This document shows positions 62,555 to 64,000 of a DNA stretch of 64,000 bases, in pieces. How positions within the stretch are numbered: position 1 is the first letter of the stretch; each line of letters opens with the position of its first letter. This DNA comes from Litoditis marina (lineage: Eukaryota; Nematoda; Chromadorea; Rhabditida; Rhabditidae): NCBI GenBank assembly GCA_964036275.1, contig OZ038433.1, positions 17,056,257-17,120,256 of the forward strand, written 5' to 3'. The position numbers were made by a program, and so were the translations under genes. The notes under the pieces are model-generated. The model was not told the origin of the DNA and did not search any database. It saw only the letters and a list, made by a program, of their open reading frames with translations.

Positions 62555-63679
62555 CAATGATTTTTCATGGAATACTGTGAAAATCGCGGCATCTTGGTAT
62601 ATGGTTGAGTTTATAGTTCAATCCACTTAAAGGAGGACAATTGTGTGATCCAATCGCAACGCTTCAGTCCTTTAAAGAATCCGTCCCGCTTTGATTTCGA
62701 CTTTTGAGTTAACAATCTGACCCTATGGCAAATGGAAAACTCGTATCAAAAATATATGCTTTTATATTCCTGTCTTGCTTCGTTTTCTCAGAAAAGCAGC
62801 TTACGTAATGACACCGATAGGGGGGTTGCGTACGGGGTATGCTCAAAACAGCCTATAGAAGTGCAAAAATGATTTTAAAACACTCTGTCACATACGAATA
62901 CATAATTAGAGGCTAAAAAATGAAGGTAAATCTGGATGTTAATGAACCAAGGCAAGTTGCGTCACAGTGAAAATGTTCATGTCCCCTTCTTTATTGCTTG
63001 ATGTTATGCAAATTTTACAAATTTTCAATCAGAAAGTTTTTTCATGGTCTATGGGAAGACATTAAGAAACTTTTTTGAGCTTTCTAAATTTTCCGTGAAA
63101 CTCAAATTATAGCGGAACGGTTTCTTTAAACTGCAACACGTTTTTCAATCGCAGTTTAAAGGACCGTTGACACGAGATTGGTCCACATTATCTTCCTTCT
63201 TTAAACGTCGTCATTTTCGATGAAACGTCATACCACATCGTGGTCGGTTCAAACAAGGAAATTCAACAGTATTAAATTATCAGTTTTTAGTTTGATGTTT
63301 CGAATACGAGAAAATTTGTTTCTCTCTTACATGGCCGGAAGAATGTTTTCAGAACTCGAGTTCTCATGGCTGAGTGCGTTTACACACAATTCGGTTTCAT
63401 ATTTTTCGCTACTTCGCTTGTAATGCCACTTCTCTTTCGTCAATATTTAGTATTTGCTCCCGATAGTTGATTCCGAACACTGGTTGAGTGTTCTTTAATG
63501 TCGATCATTCCAGAATCGAGAGTTTTTTTCTCTGATAACACATTTTCTTGGCTGCTTTAGAAGATTAGGGATGCAAGGACACCCAATTCGTTGCAGGGAG
63601 CAACGATGTTGAGAGAAAATTATAGCACTGTCACTCTAGCATATTTTCCGTCTCTGTTTCTTCTTACTCTTCTGTCTCT
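62555..63679. other. Non-coding stretch
   Basis: AT-rich; no supported gene. An inverted GCAGTTTAAAG/CTTTAAACTGC pair lies at 63122-63162. Confidence 0.4.
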
Positions 63680-63725
63680 ATGAGTCGCTCTTCCCTTTTC
63701 TGCCTTTCTCTATTTTCGTTCTTCT

Positions 63726-63880
63726 CTTTCTCCATCTCTCTCACACACTCTCTCTCGTCTCTCTTTCTCCATCTCTCTCACACACTCTCTCTCGTCTTTC
63801 TTTCTCCATCTCTCTCTCACACTCTCTCTCGTCTCTCTTTCTCCATCTCTCTCACACACTCTCTCTCTCGTCTCTCTTTC
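63726..63880 (+). repeat. 37-bp tandem repeat in pyrimidine tract
   Basis: About four units beginning CTTTCTCCATCTCTCTCACAC recur every ~37 bases (63726, 63763 and on). The long open frames on both strands here are low complexity. Confidence 0.9.
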
Positions 63881-63977
63881 TCTTGGTCTCGGTCCCTCTC
63901 GTCTAGTATCTCTCTCTCTCTCTGTCCTGTCCAAGGGTCTTTTTCGCATCGTTATCCTTTATATCTCTCATAATTTT

Positions 63978-64000
63978 CGTAGTTTGATCTCTGAAGTTCA
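63978..64000 (+). mobile_element. TTGTAGTTTG-family MITE end at window edge
   Basis: TCGTAGTTTGATCTC is one end; the rest lies beyond the window. Confidence 0.5.

Overview
The window is eukaryotic nuclear DNA, most likely from a nematode. Every multi-exon gene that can be assembled uses GT-AG introns whose 3' ends read TTTTCAG or TTTCCAG, which is the nematode consensus. Several start codons sit 3-10 bases after such an acceptor, as expected for trans-spliced mRNAs. The predicted proteins have nematode-like sizes (40S ribosomal protein S2 of 272 aa, a CYK-4-type RhoGAP of 682 aa). The genus cannot be fixed from the sequence. The number of MITE-like elements argues for a genome richer in repeats than C. 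elegans.

Layout. 1-5640: an inverted, convergent pair of paralogous small genes of unknown function, each behind a matched promoter (TATA box, CRE-like element, AGCAAC half-site). 6216-11079: a mucin-like single-pass membrane protein gene on the + strand, with two further exons at its 3' end. 11637-13422: rps-2, whose first two introns carry paired H/ACA-snoRNA-like sequences. 13.5-18.6 kb: repeat-rich intergenic DNA. 18667-27882: cyk-4 (RACGAP1), 16 exons, with an intron of 2.4 kb full of palindromes and a 130-bp tandem repeat. 29677-34072: a two-domain rhodanese/mercaptopyruvate sulfurtransferase, 10 exons. 34900-58608 (minus strand): a potassium-chloride cotransporter (KCC, SLC12 family), 27 exons and 1063 codons, complete and in phase, with an RFxV kinase-docking motif at its N-terminus and a small unidentified ORF nested in an intron. 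58.6-64 kb: no confident gene; repeats, tRNA-derived SINE-like sequences and pyrimidine tracts.

The genes do not look like one pathway or operon. The + strand genes are spaced by 0.6-5 kb, and the sulfurtransferase and KCC genes converge. KCC moves K+ and Cl- out of cells, CYK-4 acts in cytokinesis, and RPS2 is a housekeeping ribosomal protein.

The most notable structure outside the genes is of three kinds. (1) Exon ends are repeatedly copied into the neighbouring intron (at least four cases). (2) Many short inverted-repeat elements occur, several with clear target-site duplications, including a family of about 20 copies ending in TTGTAGTTTGATCTC. (3) The mirrored gene pair has co-duplicated promoters but different C-termini. 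All gene models are hand-spliced from sequence; exon phases were checked arithmetically, but no alignment or transcript data were available.
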